A stretch of DNA of 6,532 bases from an uncultured Collinsella sp. (GCA_900751665.1 CAADSV010000173.1:1-6532), one strand, 5' to 3'; counted from the stretch's first letter, positions 1 to 6,532 are shown. Notes: generated by a model from the sequence alone, not told the origin. Made by a program: numbers and translations.

Positions 1-1685
1 GCGGGGTAGGGGCGGCCGCACTGGGGACAGCGGCTCGGGGGCGCCGGATAGGGCTGCACGCGCCAGGACGATCCGCAAGTGTGGCATTGCAGCGTGTGCG
101 TGCGCTCGTGGTACGTGAGCGCCGTGGAGCAGTGGTTGCAGGTGGGCACGCAGCCGCATTCACGGCACATAAGGAACGGCGCAAAGCCGCGGCGGTTGTG
201 CAGCAACACGGCCTTTTCGCGACGCTCGACCACTCGCTCCAAGCCTTCCATAAGCGGTTTAGAGAACATGGAGCGACTGCCGTGTGCGAACTCGCGGCGC
301 AGGTCGGCAATGCGAACCGTAGGCAGCACGGCGTGCCCCGGGCGTTCGGGCATTTCGGCACGCGTCCAGGCGGCACCGTTGTACGTGCCGCGACGGCAGC
401 GGTCGAGGGCCTCTGCCGAGGGCGTGGCGGAGCCCAACACGAGCGGGCACCGATAGCGGCGCGCCATCTCGGCAGCCACCTCGCGCGCATGGTAGCGCGG
501 GCTGGAACCCTGCTTGTAGCTAGTCTCGTGCTCCTCGTCGATAATGATGAGACCCAAGTCGCTGAGCGGGCAAAAAAGCGCCGAGCGGGCGCCGACGACC
601 ACGCGGGCCGCACCGCTGGCGACCATATCCCACTGGTCCAGACGCTCGCCGGCCGAAAGGCGCGAATGGAACACAGCGACCGTCTCGCCAAAGCGCGAGC
701 GGAAGCGGCCAACAGTCTGGGCCGTCAGCGAGATCTCAGGCACGAGCACGCAGGCCGAACGGCCGGCTGCAAGCACGCGCTCAATCGCCGAAAGGTAGAC
801 CTCGGTTTTGCCGGAACCGGTAACGCCATCGACGAGCACCACATCACCGTGAGCGTCCAGGCGTGCGCGCTCAATCTGCGCGAGCGCCTGCTGCTGGCCG
901 TTCGTAAGCGCGACCGGCGCCTTACCGCTCGCCGAGGACAGCGTGGTCTGCTCGCTGCAGCCACGCCACGCACGGCGCTCTTCCACCACCACGACGCCTC
1001 GTTTTTCGAGCGCCTTAATGGTCGCCGACATACTGTTGAAGAGCAGGTTGAGGTCGCGCGTCGTGACCGGGCCGCATTGGAGTGCCTCGATGAGCTGACG
1101 CTGACGGACCGCGGTCTTGGGCGGCGTGTAGTCGAAACCCTCGGGCGTGAGCATGACCCAGCGGTTTTGGATGGGTTTAACGGCGGGGCGCTCAACGGTC
1201 CACATGCCGTCCTCGCCCTTGACCACGCGCGGGCTTCCACCCGGGGGCAAGAAAAGGCGCAGGCACTCAGAAAGCGTTGCGACGTACTCGCGGCTCATCC
1301 AGCGCGCAATACGGGCGGCCTCGGCAGTAAAGAGCGGCTTGCTGAGGATAGCCTCGATAGGCTTGATGCGCACGGAATCGAGAGCGTCGTTACCTTGCAG
1401 GTTGGCCAGCTCTGGCGCGATGTCGACGATGTATCCAGCGGCCGCACGATTGCCAAAATGAACGAGGACGGTGGAGCCGATCTGGGCATCGTTGGCGAGT
1501 GACTGCGGAATGCCGTATGCAAACGGCTCGGACAGCGCACGGGTCGGGATGTCGAGGACCACGCTCGCGTAGGCGGCGACGGGTTCAGGTGCGGGCTCGG
1601 GCTGCGCCGGGACGGCGGCAGGGGCCGCGGACTTCGGAGCTTCTTTAGGTTCCGGCGAACCAAACAGCGAAAGTTGCTCGGCCAT
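1..1685 (-). CDS. priA: Primosomal protein N' (PriA replication-restart helicase), 3' end cut by window
   Basis: PriA is a 3'-to-5' superfamily 2 helicase that recognises stalled forks and reloads the replisome. The 561 visible codons show an N-terminal tail (residues 1-38), the 3'-end-binding domain (from about 39, YASVVLDIPTRALSEPF), a winged-helix region (about 190-240), Walker A GVTGSGKT (287-294), GARSALF (about 365-371) and the Walker B box DEEH (383-386). Four CxxC pairs (C507/C510, C516/C519, C534/C537, C553/C556) match the two-zinc module of the family. The gap between the third and fourth pairs is about six residues longer than in E. coli PriA as I recall it. The ATG at 1685 is supported by GGAGGT at 1695-1700, nine bases upstream. 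The tail is proline/alanine-rich and starts MAEQLSLFG, which resembles a sliding-clamp binding peptide. The C-terminal helicase lobe lies beyond base 1. The identification is secure; the function of the tail is inference. Confidence 0.97.
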   Translation of the reverse strand, partial: MAEQLSLFGSPEPKEAPKSAAPAAVPAQPEPAPEPVAAYASVVLDIPTRALSEPFAYGIPQSLANDAQIGSTVLVHFGNRAAAGYIVDIAPELANLQGNDALDSVRIKPIEAILSKPLFTAEAARIARWMSREYVATLSECLRLFLPPGGSPRVVKGEDGMWTVERPAVKPIQNRWVMLTPEGFDYTPPKTAVRQRQLIEALQCGPVTTRDLNLLFNSMSATIKALEKRGVVVVEERRAWRGCSEQTTLSSASGKAPVALTNGQQQALAQIERARLDAHGDVVLVDGVTGSGKTEVYLSAIERVLAAGRSACVLVPEISLTAQTVGRFRSRFGETVAVFHSRLSAGERLDQWDMVASGAARVVVGARSALFCPLSDLGLIIIDEEHETSYKQGSSPRYHAREVAAEMARRYRCPLVLGSATPSAEALDRCRRGTYNGAAWTRAEMPERPGHAVLPTVRIADLRREFAHGSRSMFSKPLMEGLERVVERREKAVLLHNRRGFAPFLMCRECGCVPTCNHCSTALTYHERTHTLQCHTCGSSWRVQPYPAPPSRCPQCGRPYP

Positions 1686-1694
1686 GGCCTCAGC

Positions 1695-1700
1695 ACCTCC
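1695..1700 (-). promoter_or_regulatory. Ribosome binding site of priA
   Basis: On the minus strand GGAGGT lies nine bases before the ATG at 1685. It fixes the start used here, and therefore supports the N-terminal QLSLF tail being translated. No convincing -35/-10 pair is visible in the short stretch between this site and the gltX terminator. Confidence 0.85.
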
Positions 1701-1713
1701 TATCCCATACGTC

Positions 1714-1750
1714 TACAGAAACAAGAGCCCCGCTCGGGTGAACGGGGCTC
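1714..1750 (-). terminator. Intrinsic terminator of gltX
   Basis: GAGCCCCG (1725-1732) pairs perfectly with CGGGGCTC (1743-1750), giving an 8-bp GC-rich stem with a 10-base loop. Read on the minus strand it is followed by TTGTTTCTGT, a moderately T-rich tract. It starts 23 bases after the gltX stop codon. On the plus strand no T-run follows, so it should work only for gltX. The interrupted T-tract suggests incomplete termination and possible readthrough into priA. Confidence 0.8.
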
Positions 1751-1773
1751 GGATGCATGCGTTTACGCAGCTG

Positions 1774-3249
1774 CTACAGCGCCATCGTGCGGGCGCGGTC
1801 GATGCGTGCAAGGCAGTCGTCGCGGCCGACGAGCGCCATGGTCTCGCCCAGCGGGGGGCTCACCATGTTGCCGCAGACGGCGACGCGCACAGCTTGGAAC
1901 ACCACGCGCTTCTTGAGGTCCATCTGCTCGGGCAGCGGCTCAAGCGCGGCGTCGATGTTGGCGGCCGTCCACTCGTCCACGCCCTCAAGCGCGGCCTTGG
2001 CGGCGTCCAGAATGGCGCCCATGCCCTCCTTGGCCAGGCCCTTGTTGACAGACTTCTCGTCATACTCGAGCGTCTCGGCCGTGGCAAAGATGGGAGCGGC
2101 GACGGTCACGGCGTCGGCAGGCATCTTGGTGCGCGGCTTAACGATGGCGGCAAGTGCATCGATCCAATCCTCGCCGTACTCGACATTACCCTCGATGAGA
2201 CCCGCCTCGTGCAGCTCGGGGACCATGATCTCGTCGGCAAACTGAGCATCGGACATGCCGTTGATGTACTCGGCATTGACCCAGTCGAGCTTCTTGGGGT
2301 CGAAGGTCGCCGGGTTCTTGGAGATGCGGTCGAGTGAGAACTTGCTGGCCAGAACATCACGCGGAATGATCGTAGTCTCGCCGTCGAGCGACCAGCCGAG
2401 CAGCGCCAGATAGTTGACGAAGGCATCGGACAGGTAGCCGGCGTCGCGGTACTCCTCCACCGAGGTGGCGCCGTGGCGCTTGGAGAGCTTCTTGCCGTCG
2501 GCGCCCAAAATCATTGAGATGTGGGCGAACGTAGGGACGGGCGCGCCGAGGGCCTCGTAGACCATGACTTGGCGCGGGGTGTTGGACAGATGGTCGTCAC
2601 CGCGGATGACGTGGGTAATCTTCATCATGGCGTCGTCGACGACGGTCGCGAAGTTGTACGTGGGCGTGCCGTCGGAGCGGAAGATGACAAAGTCATCGAG
2701 CTCCTTGGCATCGAAGGTCACCTCGCCGTGGACGGCATCGTGGATGACGACATCGCCGCGGTCCTCGGGCACCTTGATGCGCAGGACGTAGGGCTCGCCG
2801 GCCTCGATGCGGCGGCGTGCCTCCTCGGGATCAAGATCGCGGCAGCGGCGCTGATAGCCCTGGAAGGGGTCCTTGCGCTCCTGGGCGGCCTTGCGGTCGG
2901 CGTCGAGCTGCTCCTTGGTGCAGAAGCAGGGATAGGCCTTGCCCTCGTCCCAGAGCTTCTGGGCGGCCTGCTTGTACAGGTCCAGGCGCTCAGTCTGTGC
3001 GTAGGGGCCGTAGTCGCCGCCCACCTCGGGACCCTCGTCCCAGTCCAAGCCCAGCCAACGCATGGCGCGCAGGATGATCTGCGTGTTCTCGTCGGTGGAA
3101 CGGGTGGGGTCGGTGTCGTCGATGCGCAGGATGAACGTGCCGCCGTTTGCACGGGCGAAAGCCCAGTTATAGATAGCGGTGCGGGCGCCGCCGATGTGCA
3201 GCTTGCCCGTCGGTGAGGGTGCAAAGCGGACGCGAACGTCTGATGCCAT
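1774..3249 (-). CDS. gltX: Glutamyl-tRNA synthetase
   Basis: This class I aminoacyl-tRNA synthetase charges tRNA with glutamate in the cytoplasm. The 491-residue product has the usual family length. The N-terminal Rossmann fold opens with RFAPSPTGKLHIGG (8-21), which includes the HIGH-type motif HIGG (18-21). The KMSKS-type loop is KKLSKR (253-258). C108, C110 and C136 match the cysteine pattern of the zinc-binding insertion in many bacterial GluRS; the residue two after C136 is Asp, where I recall His in E. coli. The C-terminal anticodon-binding region runs from about 330 and ends VGRDDCLARIDRARTMAL. The ATG at 3249 is chosen because GAGGAG sits six bases upstream and homologues start just before the VRVRFAPSPTG strand. 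A GTG 13 codons upstream (3288) is in frame but lies upstream of the expected transcript start. Whether the enzyme is discriminating or also charges tRNA-Gln cannot be read from the motifs. Confidence 0.98.
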   Translation of the reverse strand: MASDVRVRFAPSPTGKLHIGGARTAIYNWAFARANGGTFILRIDDTDPTRSTDENTQIILRAMRWLGLDWDEGPEVGGDYGPYAQTERLDLYKQAAQKLWDEGKAYPCFCTKEQLDADRKAAQERKDPFQGYQRRCRDLDPEEARRRIEAGEPYVLRIKVPEDRGDVVIHDAVHGEVTFDAKELDDFVIFRSDGTPTYNFATVVDDAMMKITHVIRGDDHLSNTPRQVMVYEALGAPVPTFAHISMILGADGKKLSKRHGATSVEEYRDAGYLSDAFVNYLALLGWSLDGETTIIPRDVLASKFSLDRISKNPATFDPKKLDWVNAEYINGMSDAQFADEIMVPELHEAGLIEGNVEYGEDWIDALAAIVKPRTKMPADAVTVAAPIFATAETLEYDEKSVNKGLAKEGMGAILDAAKAALEGVDEWTAANIDAALEPLPEQMDLKKRVVFQAVRVAVCGNMVSPPLGETMALVGRDDCLARIDRARTMAL

Positions 3250-3255
3250 GGAAAT

Positions 3256-3261
3256 CTCCTC
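3256..3261 (-). promoter_or_regulatory. Ribosome binding site of gltX
   Basis: GAGGAG on the minus strand lies six bases before the ATG at 3249. It decides in favour of this start over the in-frame GTG at 3288. Confidence 0.85.
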
Positions 3262-3289
3262 GATTGCAGGATGGATGTCTAACCGCACC

Positions 3290-3320
3290 AGTATAAAGCA
3301 TTAAAGCAACCTCCGCACAA
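3290..3320 (-). promoter_or_regulatory. Candidate gltX promoter
   Basis: On the minus strand TATACT (3290-3295) matches the -10 consensus at five of six positions. TTGTGC (3315-3320) is a possible -35 box with a long 19-base spacer. Transcription would start near 3283, giving a leader of roughly 35 bases. The promoter lies immediately outside the repeat cluster that begins at 3334. The -10 box is good and the -35 box is weak. Confidence 0.5.
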
Positions 3321-3333
3321 AGGGCATCGACCC

Positions 3334-3458
3334 ACTCATTGGGGACAGACTTAAATGACCAGTCTTTGGGCAATCTGTCGGCACTTAGGTAAGGCTGTTC
3401 GTTTAAGCCTGTCCCCAATGAGTGCCCGGCCGGTCATTTAAGTCTGTCCCCAATGAGT
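3334..3458. repeat. Palindromic repeat cluster, three copies of a 27-base unit
   Basis: The left arm (3334-3360, beginning ACTCATTGGGGACAGAC) and the right arm (3432-3458) are perfect 27-base inverted copies. A third copy at 3397-3423, in the same orientation as the right arm, matches it at 24 of 27 positions. The left arm can therefore pair with either right-hand copy, leaving a 71-base or roughly 40-base loop. A CCGGCCGG palindrome (3426-3433) sits between the two right-hand copies. The unit resembles GGGGACAG-containing palindromes that I recall as scattered in Coriobacteria and often linked to REP-type (Y1) transposases; that link is from memory and unverified. No transposase is encoded here, so it would be a non-autonomous element. 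It fills most of the spacer between the candidate gltX and metK promoters without breaking either gene. Confidence 0.85.
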
Positions 3459-3471
3459 AGGTGCGGAAAGG

Positions 3472-3500
3472 GTGTGAATGTTTGATTTACGCGCTATGAT
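3472..3500 (+). promoter_or_regulatory. Candidate metK promoter
   Basis: TATGAT at 3495-3500 matches the -10 consensus at five of six positions. The -35 position (GTGTGA, 17-base spacing) is poor, at three of six. Transcription would begin near 3507 and give a leader of about 60 bases. The box lies 37 bases after the right arm of the repeat cluster, so the promoter appears intact. Confidence 0.4.
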
Positions 3501-3518
3501 GTGCCCTTGCATAGAGAG

Positions 3519-3555
3519 CCCGGCGGAATGGTAACGGTCGCCGGGACACGTTTTT
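3519..3555 (+). promoter_or_regulatory. metK leader hairpin followed by T5
   Basis: CCCGGCG (3519-3525) pairs perfectly with CGCCGGG (3539-3545) around a 13-base loop. TTTTT follows at 3551-3555 after a five-base gap, and the ribosome binding site comes directly after. It looks like a weak terminator or attenuator placed in the metK leader. The leader is too short for a classical SAM-I riboswitch, and I do not recognise a known SAM riboswitch class in it. A regulatory role is inference. Confidence 0.45.
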
Positions 3556-3557
3556 GA

Positions 3558-3562
3558 AAGGA
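3558..3562 (+). promoter_or_regulatory. Ribosome binding site of metK
   Basis: AAGGA lies five bases before the ATG at 3568 and supports that start. It begins three bases after the T-run of the leader hairpin, so folding of the leader could influence translation as well as transcription. Confidence 0.75.
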
Positions 3563-3567
3563 CAATC

Positions 3568-4848
<1,281 letters not shown>

Positions 4849-4886
4849 TTGGGAACCGCTAAGGTCATAACAACATATGCACTTTC

Positions 4887-4922
4887 AAAAGAAGTACCGG
4901 TCCCAAACGGTACTTCTTTTTT
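4887..4922 (+). terminator. Strong intrinsic terminator of metK
   Basis: A perfect 13-bp stem (4887-4899 with 4908-4920, arms containing GAAGTACCG and CGGTACTTC) encloses an eight-base loop and ends in TTTTTT. It starts 38 bases after the metK stop. It should end metK transcription efficiently, so sdaA needs its own promoter. Confidence 0.95.
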
Positions 4923-5016
4923 ATTTAAAGGTGGTGAAGATGAGCCTACCTGGGACATGGAATAAATCACAGGCCGATAAATTTTGCAGCAGAGCGACTC
5001 CAACCATGTATCCTAA

Positions 5017-5137
5017 GTTCCGAGGGCTTTAGTATTTGGTCGATCGCGAGTTCCGCACGAGCCGGAGGCCACTTAATGTGGCCTCCGTGCGAGCAGGACT
5101 GTCCGAGCAGGCGACCAAATACTAAAGCCCTCGGAAC
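5017..5137. repeat. 121-base nested inverted-repeat element upstream of sdaA
   Basis: The outer arms 5017-5042 (beginning GTTCCGAGGGCTTTAG) and 5112-5137 are perfect 26-base inverted copies. Inside, CGGAGGCCAC (5063-5072) and GTGGCCTCCG (5078-5087) form a perfect 10-bp hairpin with loop TTAAT. CGCA (5054-5057) with TGCG (5088-5091) can extend it past a five-base bulge. CGAGCAGG occurs twice (5090-5097 and 5104-5111). If transcribed, the whole would fold into a long rod with an inner hairpin. It could be a palindromic (MITE-like) repeat, a structured RNA or leader, or both. No target-site duplication is evident and I cannot name a family. Confidence 0.9.
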
Positions 5138-5180
5138 GGCGGGACAGAGTATGCCCCGCCCCTCGGGACGACGGGATAGA
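5128..5180. repeat. Imperfect direct repeat, 32-base period, before sdaA
   Basis: Bases 5128-5148 (starting CCCTCGGAACGGCGGGA) recur at 5160-5180 (starting CCCTCGGGACGACGGGA) with 18 of 21 positions identical. The first copy overlaps the end of the right arm of the 121-base element, and the second ends just before the sdaA ribosome binding site. The second copy could also pair with the start of the left arm through ten base pairs including one G-U. Confidence 0.75.
5138..5160 (+). other. GC hairpin in the sdaA leader
   Basis: GGCGGG (5138-5143) pairs with CCCGCC (5155-5160) around an 11-base loop. It abuts the right arm of the large inverted repeat and lies 22 bases before the ribosome binding site. 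No T-run follows, so it is not an intrinsic terminator. Confidence 0.55.
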
Positions 5181-5181
5181 T

Positions 5182-5187
5182 AAGGAG
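5182..5187 (+). promoter_or_regulatory. Ribosome binding site of sdaA
   Basis: AAGGAG lies five bases before the ATG at 5193 and fixes that start. It directly follows the second copy of the 32-base-period direct repeat. Confidence 0.85.
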
Positions 5188-5192
5188 CACCC

Positions 5193-6532
5193 ATGGCAGG
5201 CAAGCCGCAAACACTAGCTACGACCTCGGCATTCGAGATCTTGGGCCCCGTCATGGTCGGCCCCAGCTCATCGCACACCGCCGGCGCCCTGCGCTGCGCC
5301 CAAGTTGCCGCCAGCCTGCTGGAAGGCCGCATCACCAAAGTCACCTTTGGCCTGTGGAACTCCTTCGCCCACACCTACCGCGGCCACGGCACCGATCGTG
5401 CGCTCGTCGCGGGCATCCTGGGCCTCGACACCGATGACGAGAACATCAAGCAGGCCTTCGACCTCGCGCGCGAGCAGGGCCTCGAATATCACTTTGACAT
5501 CAAGGGCGACGACGCCTCCATCCACCCCAACACCGTCGACATCGACATGGTCGACGACACGAGCGCCACGGCACAGGTTCGCGGCGAGAGCCTGGGCGGT
5601 GGCAAGATGCGCATCAGCCGCATTAACGGCGTCGGCGTCGACATCTCGGGTATGTATTCCACGCTCTTCGTGGCGCACAAGGACGTTCCCGGTGTGCTCG
5701 CCGCGCTCACGAACCTGCTCGCCTACGCCCACGTGAACATCGCCTTCTGCCGCACCTACCGCACCGAAGTGGGCGGCCAGGCCTACTCCGTCTTTGAGAC
5801 CGACGGCGCGCCCGACGACACCGTCGTCCCCATGCTGCGCAAGCTCGACAATGTCGATTACGCAACGTTTATCGAGCTCCCTGGTTCTGCCTCGTCGCTC
5901 TCCCCCGGCGTCTCGGCCAAGGAAATCTTCGACGACGGCGAGCAGCTGCTCGATGCGTGCGAGGAACTGGGGCTCAGCATCGGCGCCGTCATGGCCGTTC
6001 GCGAGGCGCGTCTGACCGGCGAGGCCCACGCCGTCGCCGCCATGCGCCGCGTGCTCGACGTCATGCGCGAGGAGACCACGGCCCCCATCGCCAATCCGCA
6101 GCGTTCGCTCGGCGGGCTTATCGGCGGCGAGGCCAAGCTCGTCGAAGCCACCGGCCGCAACGATTTGAGTGCAAGCCTGATGGGCCCCGTTCAGACCGAT
6201 GCCGTGGCCCGCGCCATGGCCGTGCTCGAGCGCTCCGCCACGATGGGCGTGATCGTCGCCGCCCCCACGGCCGGCTCCGCGGGTGTTGTGCCCGGCTGCG
6301 TGCTGGCGCTTGCCGATCGCCTGCAGCTCGACGACGAGCAAGTCATGGACGCGCTCTACTGCGCAGCCGCCATCGGCCTCAACCTCACCACGAGCGCCTG
6401 CGTCGCCGGCGCCGAGGGTGGCTGTCAAGCCGAGGTGGGAAGCGCCGCCGCCATGGCCGCCGCCGCGCTGGTGCAGATGCTCGGTGGACAATCCAAGCAG
6501 GCGCTCGTTGACCGATTGCTCACCCATTATCA
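5193..6532 (+). CDS. sdaA: Iron-sulfur L-serine dehydratase, single-chain beta-ACT-alpha form, 3' end cut by window
   Basis: The enzyme deaminates L-serine to pyruvate and ammonia using a [4Fe-4S] cluster and no pyridoxal phosphate. The 446 visible codons show a beta region with the signature GPSSSHTAG (23-31), an ACT domain (about 155-230, FVAHKDVPGVLAALTNLL) that in relatives can be a regulatory or interface module, and an alpha region from about 240 (VSAKEIFDDGEQLLDACEEL). The alpha region contains APTAGSAGVVPGC (357-369) and the hallmark GGCQAEVGSA (409-418). C369, C403 and C411 are the most plausible visible cluster ligands; the exact set is inferred. Bacillus has beta-ACT and alpha as separate proteins and E. 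coli SdaA has no ACT domain, so this single chain with a central ACT domain is a fused arrangement. Roughly 80-90 residues probably lie beyond the window. It has its own ribosome binding site behind a strongly structured leader. The gene symbol follows general usage for this family. Confidence 0.95.
   Translation, partial: MAGKPQTLATTSAFEILGPVMVGPSSSHTAGALRCAQVAASLLEGRITKVTFGLWNSFAHTYRGHGTDRALVAGILGLDTDDENIKQAFDLAREQGLEYHFDIKGDDASIHPNTVDIDMVDDTSATAQVRGESLGGGKMRISRINGVGVDISGMYSTLFVAHKDVPGVLAALTNLLAYAHVNIAFCRTYRTEVGGQAYSVFETDGAPDDTVVPMLRKLDNVDYATFIELPGSASSLSPGVSAKEIFDDGEQLLDACEELGLSIGAVMAVREARLTGEAHAVAAMRRVLDVMREETTAPIANPQRSLGGLIGGEAKLVEATGRNDLSASLMGPVQTDAVARAMAVLERSATMGVIVAAPTAGSAGVVPGCVLALADRLQLDDEQVMDALYCAAAIGLNLTTSACVAGAEGGCQAEVGSAAAMAAAALVQMLGGQSKQALVDRLLTHY

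Larger units (their letters stand above)
3250..3567. other. Divergent intergenic region gltX/metK
   Basis: This 318-base spacer between two divergent genes holds, from left to right, the gltX ribosome binding site and candidate promoter, the three-copy repeat cluster (3334-3458), a candidate metK promoter, and the metK leader hairpin with its ribosome binding site. TCCGCAC (3312-3318) and GTGCGGA (3461-3467) form a 7-base inverted pair around the repeat cluster, and GTGCGG recurs on the minus strand at 3284-3289. I see no protein-coding gene in it. Confidence 0.8.
4849..5192. other. Intergenic region metK/sdaA
   Basis: This 344-base spacer holds the metK terminator, an A/T-richer stretch (4923-5016), the large inverted-repeat element (5017-5137), a short GC hairpin and the sdaA ribosome binding site. 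A weak promoter candidate in the A/T-richer stretch is TTGCAG (4984-4989) with TATCCT (5009-5014) at 19-base spacing, which would start transcription within the left arm of the element. A 30-codon open frame at 4940-5032 with AAAGGTGG upstream is possible but unsupported. No recognisable gene is present. Confidence 0.7.

Noticed and set aside
23..30. GGGGACAG inside priA, resembling the intergenic repeat
   Set aside because: Only this core matches; the flanks differ and the bases encode the conserved C553-P-Q-C556 zinc region of PriA.
81..1502. Long plus-strand open frame opposite priA (473 codons)
   Set aside because: It is antisense to a gene with unmistakable PriA motifs; its protein is low-complexity Arg/Ala/His-rich with no recognisable domain, as expected for the mirror of a GC-rich gene.
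3250..3288. Alternative upstream GTG start for gltX adding 13 residues
   Set aside because: It has no ribosome binding site of its own, lies upstream of the predicted transcript start, and adds residues before the conserved N-terminal strand.
3167..3418. Minus-strand open frame through the repeat cluster into the gltX start
   Set aside because: It begins with a TTG inside a repeat copy, reads through two repeat copies and overlaps the start of gltX in another frame. It is a by-product of the palindrome.
3334..3458. CRISPR array
   Set aside because: There are three copies, but one is inverted relative to the others and spacing is irregular; no cas gene is nearby.
3507..3567. SAM-I type riboswitch before metK
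   Set aside because: The likely leader is about 60 bases with one simple hairpin; the multi-helix junction and length of SAM-I are absent.
5017..5192. T-box leader upstream of sdaA
   Set aside because: No T-box sequence (AGGGTGGNACCGCG type) or terminator/antiterminator pair is present, and T-boxes are expected before synthetase or amino-acid biosynthesis genes.
5268..6527. Long minus-strand open frame opposite sdaA (419 codons)
   Set aside because: Its Gly/Ala/His/Asp-rich product has no domain, and it lies opposite a clear serine dehydratase reading frame.

Overview
The window is a GC-rich bacterial chromosomal segment with four housekeeping genes around a divergent centre. Two genes point left: priA (1-1685, running off the left edge) and gltX (1774-3249). 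Two point right: metK (3568-4848) and sdaA (5193-6532, running off the right edge). Base composition, strong Shine-Dalgarno sites, protein style and intergenic repeats containing GGGGACAG suggest a gut actinobacterium of the class Coriobacteriia, perhaps Collinsella. This is an impression from sequence alone and was not tested by a search.

Left half (minus strand): gltX encodes glutamyl-tRNA synthetase and ends at a hairpin terminator. Only 88 bases separate its stop from the start of priA, the replication-restart helicase. PriA carries an unusual N-terminal tail: a QLSLF pentapeptide that matches the beta-sliding-clamp binding consensus, then a proline/alanine-rich linker before the usual DNA-binding domain.

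Centre (3250-3567): the divergent gltX/metK spacer holds a cluster of three 27-base repeats. Two are perfect inverted copies and one is an internal degenerate copy. They sit between the likely gltX and metK promoters and look like a small palindromic mobile or REP-like element. The metK leader also has a GC-rich hairpin followed by five T residues.

Right half (plus strand): metK (S-adenosylmethionine synthetase) ends at a very strong intrinsic terminator. A 344-base spacer follows. It contains a 121-base structured element with perfect 26-base inverted arms enclosing a second perfect hairpin, then an imperfect 32-base-period direct repeat that runs up to the sdaA ribosome binding site. sdaA encodes an iron-sulfur L-serine dehydratase with beta, ACT and alpha regions fused in one chain.

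The genes do not form one pathway. The four are probably transcribed separately, except that priA may depend partly on readthrough from gltX. The most notable material is the intergenic structure before sdaA, the repeat cluster between gltX and metK, and the PriA N-terminal tail. No RNA gene, CRISPR array or complete transposase gene was seen.
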